The translations under genes were made by a program, and so were the position numbers. The notes under the pieces were generated by a model, which was given only the letters and a program-made list of their open reading frames with translations, ran no database searches and was not told the origin of the DNA. Below are positions 17,767 to 27,204 of a DNA stretch of 64,000 nt, in pieces (the first letter of the stretch is position 1; every line of letters begins with the position of its first letter). Location: the NCBI RefSeq assembly GCF_001316005.1, contig NZ_BBBJ01000001.1, forward strand, positions 124,001-188,000. The letters are read 5' to 3'. Source of the stretch: Vulcanisaeta distributa JCM 11217. Its GTDB lineage: Archaea > Thermoproteota > Thermoprotei > Thermoproteales > Thermocladiaceae.

Positions 17767-19031
17767 CGCAGATGTCACTTGACAAATATTTAGAGCCCTA
17801 CAAGAAGTGGGGCACGAAGTACTCCCTATGGCCGATACATCTCGTTACTGCGTGCTGTGGTGTTGAGATGGCGCATACCTGGAATCCGGCATATGATGCG
17901 GAGAGGCTTGGTTCATTACCATGGCATGCGCCAAGACAGACAAACCTAATCCTTATTGAGGGTACAATAACCTTCAAGATGGCCAGGTCCTCAGGTATAT
18001 TTGGGAGCAAATGAGTGATCCTAAGTACGTTATTGCCATGGGCTCCTGCGCCGCCGAGGGAGGTATATTCTGGAATAGCTACCACACCGTACCCGTCAGT
18101 AAGATAGTACCCATTGATGCCTACGCGATCGGTTGCCCACCACGCCCGAGGCCGTTATCCAAATGATTAGGATTGTTCAGAGGAAGATAGAGACGGGCGA
18201 GGCCAAGGCCAATGTTAAGCCAAAGACGATTGACTTAACGAAAATATTCACACCATCACCAACTAAGCAACCTGCACCAAACCCACCGCACAGGATAACC
18301 CCCCCCAATCCACACATACCCATTTGCCAGGAGAAGAAGGTGGAGTGGCCCTTCGGTTATGAATTAATAAACAATCAATTAATGCCCGCACTCAAGGAAT
18401 CGGCTAAGAAGATCGTTGTAACTGACGTTAATAGAATATGCGTTGATGCAGAACCCAATAAGTTAAAGGATGCCGCATTATCGTTGTCAAAGCTTGGCTT
18501 TGACCATGTTAAGTCCGTCAATGTCATTGACGCGCCTCACGAGAATAAGTTCTACGTTGAGTACTGGATCTCAAGCTACAGTAAGAAGGAGTTAATGCCG
18601 GTACTCATATCATTAACGACGGAGATACCCAGGGACAATCCCAGGGTACCAAGCCTAATTGATATTTGGCCGAGTGCGGACTACATGGAGCGTGAAATGT
18701 ATGACTTCTTCGGCGTTTGGTTTGAGGGTAACCCATGGATGGGAAAGAACTTCCTACTTGACCCAGACACCCCCCTGTTAAGTTCCCGCTTAGGAAGGAT
18801 GTACCAATAGTTAGGGAGTTCTACATAGTCGATAGGGAATTCCCAGGACTACCGGTGGCACCACCACAGCCGAAACCGACTGCTGCACCGCAGAAACCAG
18901 TCCAGGCACCAGCCCAACCAAAGCCTGCGCAGCAAGCTCCACAACCAAAGCCCACAGAAGCTGCACCGCAATCAAAGCCAGCTCAGGAAAAGCCAGGTGA
19001 GGGTAAGCAGGAGGTGGGTAGCACCGGGTGA
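17763..19031 (+). CDS. nuoBC: NADH-quinone oxidoreductase subunits B and C in one frame (frameshifts as written)
   Basis: NuoB part: TACCGVE (tandem Cys), GSCA and GCPPRPE supply the four ligands of cluster N2. NuoC part: from about [11 protein letters not shown] through [10 protein letters not shown] and FLLDPDTP. Between them runs a Pro-rich linker without a stop or an evident start, including an eight-C run (18299-18306). The tail after NuoC is a Pro/Ala/Gln/Lys-rich stretch of ~50 residues. Breaks: GGG read as GG near 17988, CCCC as CCC near 18149, and six C for four at 18770-18775. GTG 17763 overlaps the nuoA stop; ATG 17772 is possible. Confidence 0.82.
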
Positions 19032-20306
19032 TTGGCATGGGTAGTAATGAGAGGTATGCTGAGCTGCCCGTTAGGATGGAGGTGCCTGAAGAGTTCGTTA
19101 GGAACTTTGTGCCGATACCAAAGGAGTACGTTGAGGAGGCATATAGGAGTGATGAGTACCTGGTCTTCATAGGTCCTCAGCACCCAGGTAGTGGGCATAT
19201 GAGGATAATACTTAGGCTTAAGGGTGATTACATAGTTGATGCAATACCGGATCCGGGCTATGTTCATAGAGGCGTTGAGAAGCTCGCCGAAACTAGATTA
19301 TACATTCACATATTGCCGCTGATTGAGAGGCCCACGATTCAGGACTCGGCAAACTTCGACCTCGGCTACTCACGTGCAGTGGAGAAGTTGGCTGACTTAG
19401 ACGTGCCTAAGAGGGCCCAGTACATTAGGGTTATATTGGCCGAATTAAGTAGGATAGCCACGCACCTATACGATACAGGCATATTGGCAGTATTCATTGG
19501 TCACAGTACGGGCTACATGTGGGCCTTTGGACTTAGGGACGTGATTAATGAGGCTTCGTGAGAATAACAGGTGCAAGAACAACACTTAGCTATACAGTGC
19601 CGGGTGGTGTTAGGTGGGATGTTAAGCCCGATGTCCTCAACTTCGTATATGAATTAACGAATTACCTGGAGAGGAAGATGAAGGATATGGAGTCAATATT
19701 CGTAAAGAATCCAGTGACGATACATAGGCTTAAGGAGGTTGGTGTACTAACGAAGGAGGAGGCAATCAAGTATGGTTTGGTTGGCCCATTCCTTAGGGCA
19801 TCTGGTGTTGAGTATGATGTTAGGAAGGTTGAGCCATACGAGGTTTATAATGAGTTTGAGTGGGACATACCGGTGGCTGATGAGGGTGACTCATATTCTA
19901 GGTTCCTGGTTAGGGTCGAGGAGATTAGGCAGAGCATTAAGATAATTAGGCAGGCTGTTAAGAACATACCAGACACACCAATATTAAGCGAGAAGATATT
20001 ATCAAGAATACCGCCGAAGGATAGACCACAGGCAGCCAGGGACGTGAGGACATTCTTAACGAAGACTCACGTTGGATTAACGCCGGGCGCTGGCGAGGCA
20101 ACAACATTGACAGAGGCCTCAAGAGGACTCCTTCTATTTACGTTAATATCTGACGGGCATAGCAATGTGCCATATAGATTAAGGATGGTTACACCATCAT
20201 GGTTACTACTCAGAGGTTCATGGAAGCACTAAAGGGCTATAGGCTAGCTGATGTACCGGCCATATACGGAAGCTTCGGCTACTTCCCACCGGAGGCTGAT
20301 CGATGA
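19028..20306 (+). CDS. nuoD: NADH-quinone oxidoreductase subunit D (frameshifts as written)
   Basis: 49-kDa hydrogenase-like subunit of complex I. About 426 residues with IGPQHPGSGHMRI, GYVHRGVEKL, AELSRIATHLYDTG, ITGARTTLSY and the end VPAIYGSFGYFPPEADR across frames. Two breaks: GCTTCGTGAG near 19555 should read GCTTTCGTGAG, and GGTTCATGG near 20216 should read GGTTTCATGG. Overlaps the preceding stop as GTGA. The operon ends here; subunits H, I and the proton-pumping L/M/N are not in this window. Confidence 0.87.
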
Positions 20307-20435
20307 TTATGAAATTAAGTCATTAAGTCATTTGATAAGGTTTACAAGTCAGTTTCATTGACATAGGTAGTATTAATGTTGTAATAACGAAGTGTAACTT
20401 TATTAGGTATTTTAATGATGTATTGGTGATGTAGT

Positions 20436-20909
20436 ATGGAGGAGTTGATTAAGGTCGCTAGGGAGCGTGGTATCGATATTGAGGACTTGATAATAAGTGC
20501 GTTGTCAAAGATTGATCCTCAGGAAGGGCTGAGGATAAGGATGGAACTCGCCAAGAGATATCTAAACGAGATGGATGAGTACTTAAGAAAGGGTGATGCT
20601 GTTCAGGCCAGTGAGAGGCTTTACAAGGCTGCTGAGGAGTGCGTCAAGGTTTTGGCTGAGAAACTCAACATACCTGAGTATCAGCAGGCTATAAGGGAGG
20701 GTAGGTGGTATACTTACTTATTAACGAGGGCTGCTGGCACGCTTTCCACGAGATTGGGTGATTGGGTGTCTAACGGATGGAGTAGTGCCTACGTGTTACA
20801 TGTGTGGGGGGGTTTTCATGAGGCTAAGTTGGGTGTGAATGATTTAATGCCATACATTGATAAGGTTAGGGCATTAGTTAGAGAGACCGAAAATGTATTG
20901 GGTCAGTAA
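20436..20909 (+). CDS. PaREP1 family protein
   Basis: 157 residues, all helical, with RYLNEMDEYLRKGDAVQASE, ERLYKAAEECVKVLAE, and a later LGDWVSNGWSSAYVLHVWGG. This is the PaREP1 paralogous family, expanded in Pyrobaculum, Caldivirga and relatives and resembling HEPN-type helical bundles. Function unknown. A lineage marker for Thermoproteales. The seven-G run at 20806-20812 encodes WGGF. ATG 20436 follows ATTTTAATG at about -25. Confidence 0.8.
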   Translation: MEELIKVARERGIDIEDLIISALSKIDPQEGLRIRMELAKRYLNEMDEYLRKGDAVQASERLYKAAEECVKVLAEKLNIPEYQQAIREGRWYTYLLTRAAGTLSTRLGDWVSNGWSSAYVLHVWGGFHEAKLGVNDLMPYIDKVRALVRETENVLGQ

Positions 20910-20977
20910 GGCCCAGGAAATAATTGCAGACCTTGCTCATTAGTGCTTTATATACCTACCTGTAATCATACTTTGAG

Positions 20978-22182
20978 ATGCTACCTAGTGACTATGGGCC
21001 TGGGGGATATTGAGTTTTGGATTGAGCCCCCCCATTACTACTTTCTATACAATCTGATGTTAAGAAAATGCTTGATGAAGGCGTTGATTCACAGGTACTC
21101 GTCCTGGTCCGTGAGTTGAGGAAGGTCATTGAGAATAAAGGATTAATTAAGGGCATTGGTTCATCAACAAAGACCTTCAATGCCTATGCGATTGATTCGA
21201 GTTATCCAACGCCACCTCTTGAGCTTATTGGCGGTGTTATGACAGTACTCTCCTATGGCTATGTTGGTTACCTCAATGGCTCTTACGATAGATACATGAC
21301 TGGCGAGGTTGTTTTTGAGGATGTTGGTGAGTTTGAGAGGGTAATTACGAGGAGGGCCCAGGTTAGGGAGAGGGAGTTGGCAATTAAGCTTCTTCGCGAG
21401 AAGACTAAGGGCAGGAAGGGTGTTGACTTAGTAATACTTGATGGTGAAATACCGGTACACCCGCTGCCGTATAACCTACCTGTTGAGGGTGGTGTGCTTG
21501 CTCGCGTGACTAACGTGATTGGCGACTTACTTGATCTGGCCATGAAGACTAAGACCCCCCCAGTGGTTGGTGTTGTTAAGAGGGTTAGGTCTAGGTTCCT
21601 ATCGGTACTAGTTAATGAGTGCTTGCCGATGAATGATAAGCTCATTGCAAGCCTAGTCCTAAATAATGGTGAGTACATTGTGCTTGGGAGTTATGGCGAT
21701 ATCCTTCCTCAGTGGGTTAAGATAAACTATAGTGATTGTGAATTAAGGAAGAGGTGTAAAGGTTCAAATTGTAACGATGTTAAGGAGTTAATGAATAGAA
21801 GACTTAGTGAGGGATTGGCAAATCTCGATAAGGTATTTAGTGGCTCTGATCATCCTGGTCTGAAGATGCTGCGGGACATATACGTGGTGTTTTATAAGCC
21901 ACGTAATGGCGCACCTGCGGTTAAGCTAGAAATTTTCAATCCAAATAATGGAGTGAGTATTGAGGAATTAGTGGCTTATCTTGAGTCTCAAACAACCGAT
22001 ACTGGTTACCCCCCCTTCCTACTTGATAGGTTGATGAGTATGTGAGGCTTGATCCCAGGATACTGGATTATGTGAGGAACTTGATAATTAAGGGCTCAAG
22101 GGATTTAAACCCAGCCCTATTAACGATGCTTCAGCTAACTAATCCGCAGAAGGCTTACCTTGTGAGGAGGCTTGAGGCGTGA
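20978..22182 (+). CDS. nurA: NurA 5'-3' nuclease (frameshifts as written)
   Basis: Nuclease that works with HerA and Mre11-Rad50 in DNA end resection. The core has YAIDSSYPTPPLELIGG (catalytic Asp) and LVILDGEIP (second acidic site), and the C-terminal end LDPRILDYVRNLII is in another frame. About 401 residues reconstructed. Breaks: GGGGG near 21002 should be four, the seven-C run at 21027-21033 should be five, and AGGTTGATGAG near 22028 should have GGG. I start at ATG 20978 because GCTTTATATACC lies 25-35 nt upstream; ATG 21068 is the first start in the intact frame. herA is 26 kb away. Confidence 0.8.
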
Positions 22183-22237
22183 TTTCTTACTGCAGTGAGC
22201 TATCTTTAATAATGCTGGAGAAACCACTCATTTTGTA

Positions 22238-22657
22238 ATGAGGATTGGCATTAAGATGATGGGCTTGATAATAAAGGTTTCGGTATTTCTGTCATTGGCA
22301 ATAACCGCGGTTATTGGTATGAGGTTTGTTAATCCAATCTTTGCGCCGATAATAATACTTACGCTACTCATACTGATAATATTCCTTAATAAGGTGATAA
22401 ACAGAAAAATATCTAATATGTGGGGGGGTCCGCAGTTAGTAAGTATTGATAATTACACGATTTATGAGAAGGGCATTTACATAAAGCCTATGGACATTTT
22501 CTACCCATGGAGTGAATTAATTACGGTGCGCAATGAGCAATCAACGCTGACATTCGTGTTTAATGATGGCACGGAAATTTCATTATCGGGAAGCATTATC
22601 GAGCATTTACAGGGTTGTCCCTGTATTAATAGAATTGATAGTGTAGTGGGTAAATAA
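22238..22657 (+). CDS. Membrane protein with C-terminal PH-like domain, unknown function
   Basis: 139 residues: two adjacent membrane segments (IIKVSVFLSLAITAVIGM and PIFAPIIILTLLILIIFL), then a cytoplasmic beta-rich part (YTIYEKGIYIKPMDIFYPWS, LTFVFNDGTEISLSG) resembling bacterial PH-like domains. A Cys-Pro-Cys occurs near the end. ATG 22238 fits TCTTTAATAAT at -27 to -35. Role unknown. Confidence 0.6.
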   Translation: MRIGIKMMGLIIKVSVFLSLAITAVIGMRFVNPIFAPIIILTLLILIIFLNKVINRKISNMWGGPQLVSIDNYTIYEKGIYIKPMDIFYPWSELITVRNEQSTLTFVFNDGTEISLSGSIIEHLQGCPCINRIDSVVGK

Positions 22658-22698
22658 TAAATAGTACTGACTCAGCACTAAGGAGCGGTGATTCCTCA

Positions 22699-24000
22699 TT
22701 GCGGAGGGTAATAATACTGGGTGCGGGCGGTCGAGACCTGCACGTATTTAACATGTACTTCAGGCATAATCCGGAGTATAAGGTTGTGGCTGTCGCCCAG
22801 GTTCAAATACCGGGTATTGGTGGCAAGCGCTACATAAAGGGTGCCGGAGATCTCTATCAACCAGGTGGTATACCACTCATTGGCCTTAAGGATCTTGAGG
22901 ATCTCGGCCGCTTAATAAGGGATTTAGGCGCTGATGAGGTTATTCTAGCCTACAGCGACTTGCTCTATAACGATGTGGGTAGGATAATAAGTATTGTGCT
23001 GGCTAACGGTGCGAGCTTTAGAATTCTTGGTCCTAGGGATACCATGATAAAGTCCTCAAAGCCCATGATAGGGGTAGTGGCCACTAGGACTGGTGCCGGC
23101 AAGTCAACGGTATCTCATGAAGTAACGCTCGAACTCGTTAAGAGGGGTTTGAAGGTTGCTGCGATTAGGCATCCAATGATTTACATGAACCCTGACGACA
23201 TGATGGTACAGATCTTCAGGACTAGGCAGGACTTGATGAAGATCACGTTCGAGGAGAGGGAGGAGTATGAGCACTATGTAGATATCGGTGTGCCGGTACT
23301 TGCTGGTGTTGATTATGAGATGATACTTAATGAGGCTGAATCCATGGCAGATGTACTACTATGGGATGGCGGAAACAACGACTTCCCATTCTACTACACG
23401 GACTACCTAATAACGGTTACTGACGCCAGAAGACCAGGGCATGAGATTGGGAGCTTCCCGGGCGAGGTGAATACAAGGCTTGCCGATGCTGTAATTGTGA
23501 CTAAGGTTTCGGACTCAACCCCTGAGAATGTAAGGACCATAATCAATAATATAAAGGCTGTTAATCCAAGGGCGTCAATAACGCAAGCAGATCTCGAGGT
23601 ATACCTAGAGGATCCAAATGCTGTGTCTGGCAAAAGGGTAGTGATAATCGAGGATGCGCCGACGGTAACGCATGGCGGCTTACCATACGCGGCGGGGGGG
23701 TACATAGCAGCTAAGAAGTATAATGCCGAGATAGTGGATCCTAAGCCTTATGCCGTGGGCATAATAAAGGAGACCTACGCAAAGTACACGCACATGGGGG
23801 GGCCCGTACTACCAAGCCTAGGCTACACGCCAGAGCAGATTAGGGATTTGGAGGAGACAATAAGGAGGATACCCGCTGACGTAGTTATTATGGGTACTCC
23901 AGCCCGCATCGAGGATGTGGTTAAGATCGATAAGCCCATCGTTAGGGCTCGGTGGAGGCTCAAGGTTCTTGAGGGGGCCAACGGTAAGTCAATTAATTGA
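22699..24000 (+). CDS. cpgS: Cyclic 2,3-diphosphoglycerate synthetase family protein (COG2403)
   Basis: 433 residues. N-terminal Rossmann-like GAGGRDLHVFN, P-loop GVVATRTGAGKSTVS (about 126-140), an acidic LLWDGGNNDFPFY and VIVTKV. This matches archaeal cyclic 2,3-diphosphoglycerate synthetase, which makes the thermoprotectant cDPG in methanogens; in Thermoproteales the product is not established. Two seven-G runs (23694-23700, 23796-23802) insert a Gly into the conserved YAAGYIAAKK and HMGPVLP segments. TTG 22699 is used as the start. Confidence 0.75.
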   Translation: MRRVIILGAGGRDLHVFNMYFRHNPEYKVVAVAQVQIPGIGGKRYIKGAGDLYQPGGIPLIGLKDLEDLGRLIRDLGADEVILAYSDLLYNDVGRIISIVLANGASFRILGPRDTMIKSSKPMIGVVATRTGAGKSTVSHEVTLELVKRGLKVAAIRHPMIYMNPDDMMVQIFRTRQDLMKITFEEREEYEHYVDIGVPVLAGVDYEMILNEAESMADVLLWDGGNNDFPFYYTDYLITVTDARRPGHEIGSFPGEVNTRLADAVIVTKVSDSTPENVRTIINNIKAVNPRASITQADLEVYLEDPNAVSGKRVVIIEDAPTVTHGGLPYAAGGYIAAKKYNAEIVDPKPYAVGIIKETYAKYTHMGGPVLPSLGYTPEQIRDLEETIRRIPADVVIMGTPARIEDVVKIDKPIVRARWRLKVLEGANGKSIN

Positions 24001-24023
24001 TGAATTCCTTGAGCGTGTAAGGC

Positions 24024-24656
24024 TTAAGTAGGTTTACGAGATGCGATCAAGTCCATCAAATATTTTGGTATTGGTTTATTATTCGTACTTATTGGCATGC
24101 CATAATTCATGATTATTGGAATTATACCCTCCCAATGCCTATCACTACTAATGACCGGCCCACCATCCCTCTTCTTAATTGCAAAGTCCTCAATCTTAAT
24201 CCTAACAACGGCCACCGATTCCAACTCATTAGTTGTTGGTAACTCAGTATCGTTTAGCCTGCCAGGTACTAATCGATTAATTAGTAATTGAAATACACGG
24301 AGTTTTTCGTTTGAGTCGTTAATGAAGGATCCCCCCCTGCCATATATGATGGCTGATTCATAATTTATCGAATTACCGCATAGATTGCTCGAGAGCACTA
24401 TACCATGAACCTCAGTAACCGCTATCACAATCGGAGAACCACTACCGATTATCTTAATCAACCTGCTGTCTGGTGAACCATGCATGTATATGTATTGATC
24501 ATCATTAACATAAAGCATTGGTATTACGTATGGTTCACCCTCATCAATAAAGCCCACATGGCATATGAAATTCCTACTCAGTAACCTTATGAGTTCATCC
24601 CTATCATAAGAGGCTCTCTCGCTGTACCTCACTACCCTGACCTTACGGGTACACAC
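24024..24656 (-). CDS. Pyridoxamine 5'-phosphate oxidase-like FMN-binding protein
   Basis: 210 residues with the split-barrel pattern FICHVGFIDEGEPYVIPMLY, then YIYMHGSPDSRLIK and YESAIIYGRGG, as in the Pnp-oxidase-like/NimA group. It probably binds a flavin; substrate unknown. The seven-C run on the plus strand (24331-24337) makes YGRGGSF where the family usually has one residue fewer. The protein ends with a Pro-rich segment after HWEGIIPIIMNYG. Confidence 0.7.
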   Translation of the reverse strand: MCTRKVRVVRYSERASYDRDELIRLLSRNFICHVGFIDEGEPYVIPMLYVNDDQYIYMHGSPDSRLIKIIGSGSPIVIAVTEVHGIVLSSNLCGNSINYESAIIYGRGGSFINDSNEKLRVFQLLINRLVPGRLNDTELPTTNELESVAVVRIKIEDFAIKKRDGGPVISSDRHWEGIIPIIMNYGMPISTNNKPIPKYLMDLIASRKPT

Positions 24657-24716
24657 GTGTTATTCGTAATTAAATAGTTATTTAGCATTACAGTATTATA
24701 TCCGCCTCATCCCTGA

Positions 24717-25388
24717 TTACGACAGGCTTCGTATGGGCACCCCCCCTCCCAAGTATTTAGTTGCTAGATCAATGATAAACTGAGCAGATTCGATTAATCT
24801 CTCATCATCTACTCCAGGAACGCCTGCCGTCACTATTAATACATTCTTTGTTTCGGGCCTTATTTTCGTAGTTTCAGAGTCCCTATATGGATAGACATGG
24901 AGTATTAAGCCGTCAATTGTTGATAGAATTATCTGATTACTGCTAAGGGTCTTCTGCGGTGAACCAATCGGGTTGAAGATTTCCCCATCCCTGGCATAGC
25001 GAATAATGAGGTCCTTACCGCCAAAACTATCAATGTCATAAAGCCCAATTGGTACTAAGTATCTTATGCTCGCAACATTGCCGATATCGACCACCGGATT
25101 AATCCTCGGCAAATCCTCGCCCCTAAGAATTCTCCTAAGTAAAGCCTCCTGGGCGGGTCTTTGCTTCGTTGGGTCTATACCAAGTTCATGCCAGTAGAAG
25201 TCCCTGTAATACCTAATGATTGGGTCATCCTTAAGCTTATCAAGGCTATACTTCGACCTAACCTCCTTAACTACATCATTGATTATAACTAATAACTCAC
25301 TTGGGTACTCTCTATTCTCAACATTACGCACAATGCCAACACCAACGAAGACCTTACCCCTGAGCTTATCATCTATTGAGAATTTCAC
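24717..25388 (-). CDS. B3/B4 domain protein (PheRS beta-like tRNA-binding fold)
   Basis: About 223 residues from GTG 25388. The family core is YYRDFYWHELGIDPTKQRPA, RRILRGEDLPRINPVVDIGN and IGLYDIDSFGGKDLIIRYA, as in COG3382 proteins that share the B3/B4 fold of phenylalanyl-tRNA synthetase beta. Function unknown, possibly tRNA or amino-acid editing. The frame stays open to a GTG at 25454, but that region contains a C/D sRNA on the same strand, and TAAAAGTATTAAT (25411-25423) lies at leaderless distance from 25388, so I prefer the shorter form. Confidence 0.75.
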   Translation of the reverse strand: MKFSIDDKLRGKVFVGVGIVRNVENREYPSELLVIINDVVKEVRSKYSLDKLKDDPIIRYYRDFYWHELGIDPTKQRPAQEALLRRILRGEDLPRINPVVDIGNVASIRYLVPIGLYDIDSFGGKDLIIRYARDGEIFNPIGSPQKTLSSNQIILSTIDGLILHVYPYRDSETTKIRPETKNVLIVTAGVPGVDDERLIESAQFIIDLATKYLGGGVPIRSLS

Positions 25389-25429
25389 ATGATACGCGGT
25401 AATCCGCGGTATTAATACTTTTACCCAGG

Positions 25430-25485
25430 TATCAGCTCTGGTGCCAGTCTTCACTGTTCAGAAATACCAGTCATCATCACTGAGG
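25430..25485 (-). ncRNA. Box C/D small RNA, minus strand of a divergent pair
   Basis: Read on the minus strand: C box GTGATGA (25480-25474), 12-nt guide (25473-25462), D' CTGA (25461-25458), 4-nt spacer, C' TGAAGA (25453-25448), 12-nt guide (25447-25436), D box CTGA (25435-25432). All four boxes are consensus and both guides are exactly 12 nt. A TATA-like element at about 25504-25514 lies about 25 nt upstream. Targets not determined; guides are TGACTGGTATTT and CTGGCACCAGAG. Confidence 0.78.
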
Positions 25486-25503
25486 CAATATCAATTAAGG
25501 AAG

Positions 25504-25514
25504 TTTTTAATACC
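25504..25514. promoter_or_regulatory. Shared bidirectional TATA element between two C/D sRNAs
   Basis: TTTTTAATACC sits about 20-28 nt from the 5' end of each flanking C/D sRNA, on opposite strands. No other TATA-like box lies at suitable distance from either, so one near-symmetric element may direct both transcripts. Confidence 0.5.
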
Positions 25515-25533
25515 TACCTCAACGCATTTAATA

Positions 25534-25588
25534 CGGTGATGACCACCTCGACCCCCTGAGCAATGAGGAGTGGTATTACGACTGACCT
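25534..25588 (+). ncRNA. Box C/D small RNA, plus strand of a divergent pair
   Basis: C box GTGATGA (25536-25542), 13-nt guide, D' CTGA (25556-25559), 4-nt spacer, C' TGAGGA (25564-25569), 12-nt guide, D box CTGA (25582-25585). The TATA-like box at 25504-25514 lies at the right distance. Guides are CCACCTCGACCCC and GTGGTATTACGA; targets not determined. The RNA ends at the 3' end of csl4, which is transcribed from the other strand. Confidence 0.78.
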
Positions 25589-26162
25589 CAAGCCCAGTAC
25601 TCAACAAGGCTAACCTTACGCCTAACCACAGCACCACAATTAGGGCATTGAAGCAACTCTCCACCCTTCCACTTCAATGGATGACCGCACCTAGGGCACT
25701 TGGCATAAACCACACCAAGCTGCGCATCCCTTAGGGTCAATGTATACGGTGGATCCCTCGATATTACCTTCGCCCTAATTATATCGCCAACCCCAAGAAC
25801 CTCACTGGCACCGCTGGGTTTTCCATTTAATAGTTGGGATGGAGGTACTATACCTGTCACGTCATCCTTTAACACCACCTTATTGCCATTATTTTCAACA
25901 CCAATTATCTTCACAATGACAACCCTATCATTTGGCATTGCCACAACCTTACCATAAACAATATCGTTTACTTTCAATAATGAATTACTACTCCTTATTG
26001 GCTTAACGCTGATAACATGCTCCCTATCATTACGTACGACTATCCCCCCCATAACCTGAGCCCTTAATTTACCATCCGCATCAACCTCAACATTCTCCCC
26101 CCCGGCAAGTACTCCTCAGCAACGCCAACAACATCTCCTGGAGCAACAATCTCCATACCCAT
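25588..26162 (-). CDS. csl4: Exosome RNA-binding subunit Csl4 (frameshift as written)
   Basis: Cap subunit of the archaeal RNA exosome. About 190 residues: N-terminal domain starting MGMEIVAPGDVVGVAEEYLP, an S1 domain (KVNDIVYGKVVAMPNDRVVI and following) and a zinc ribbon CPRCG...CPNCG. The N-terminal piece is out of frame because the run at 26097-26103 has seven bases where five are needed. Another seven-base run (26044-26050) gives MGGIVV. ATG 26162 is preceded by CTATAAG at about -30. Confidence 0.85.
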
Positions 26163-26247
26163 GGCTCATCCACCACTCAAGCCCTGACTTATAGTCCTTG
26201 ACTAATGAGCACGAAACCCTTTATAAACCTATACCCTAAAAGCCATT

Positions 26248-27082
26248 GTGGTTAAGATACTCGTAACAAACGACGACGGCATATACAGCCCAGGGCTCAG
26301 GATGTTGTATGAATACGTAAAGGATCTAGGCGAGGTATACGTTGTGGCTCCAGAAACGCCTAAATCGGCCTCTGGTCTTGGCATAACCCTTCATAAGCCG
26401 CTTAGGGTCTCTGTGATGGACCTTTGTGGCTTTAAGGTGTATGCGACTTCAGGTACTCCGTCTGACACAATATACTTGGCGGCCCTAGAGATAACGGGTA
26501 ATGTGGACCTTGTCCTCTCTGGCATAAACATTGGTGATAATACTTCGATGCAGGTAATACTATCGTCAGGTACTCTTGGTGCTGCCTTTCAGGCGGCGCT
26601 GCTTGGTATTCCGGCTATTGCGTATTCTGTTGATGTTGAGAGTGGTGATGAGCTTGAGGGTAATGAGGAGCTTGAGCCCGTGCTTAAGGCTATAATTAGG
26701 GAGTCGGCGTTGTTCGTGCTTAGGCATGGCATGCCTAGGGGTGTTGATGTAATTAGTATAAACTTCCCGAGGACCGTTAGTAGGGATATTAGGGTTAAGC
26801 TTGTTAGGGCTTCGAAGCTTAAGTTCTCTGAGAAGATTGATGTTAGGGTTGACCCGCGTGGGGGGTAAGTATTACTGGCTGTTTGGTTCGTTACTTGAGC
26901 CTGAGGAGAATACGGACACCTACGTAGTGCATAGGGAAGGTAATATTGCACTTACGCCGCTTACGCTGGATATGAACGCCATAGGGCCGCGCCAGGATGT
27001 TGATGTGGATAGTCTCAATAGGCTTGTTAGTGAATTAAATGCGGTATTACTACGTTTCCGAGATTTGGGAAATAGAACTTAG
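26248..27082 (+). CDS. surE: 5'/3'-nucleotidase SurE (frameshift as written)
   Basis: Survival protein E phosphatase acting on nucleoside monophosphates and polyphosphate. ILVTNDDGI holds the metal-binding Asp pair (9-10), followed by [27 protein letters not shown] and [10 protein letters not shown]. The C-terminal ~70 residues ([20 protein letters not shown]) are in another frame; six G at 26860-26865 should be five. Total ~278 residues. GTG 26248 fits CTTTATAAACC at -25. Divergent from csl4. Confidence 0.87.
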
Positions 27083-27204
27083 ATGTAACGTTGTACAATT
27101 AATGTATTCACGGTGCTGACGGGTAATCTTATTAATGAATTGATGAGAATTTATGGTAATGACATTGCGTGAAATTTTTAAATACTTAATATAGCTTATG
27201 ACGG

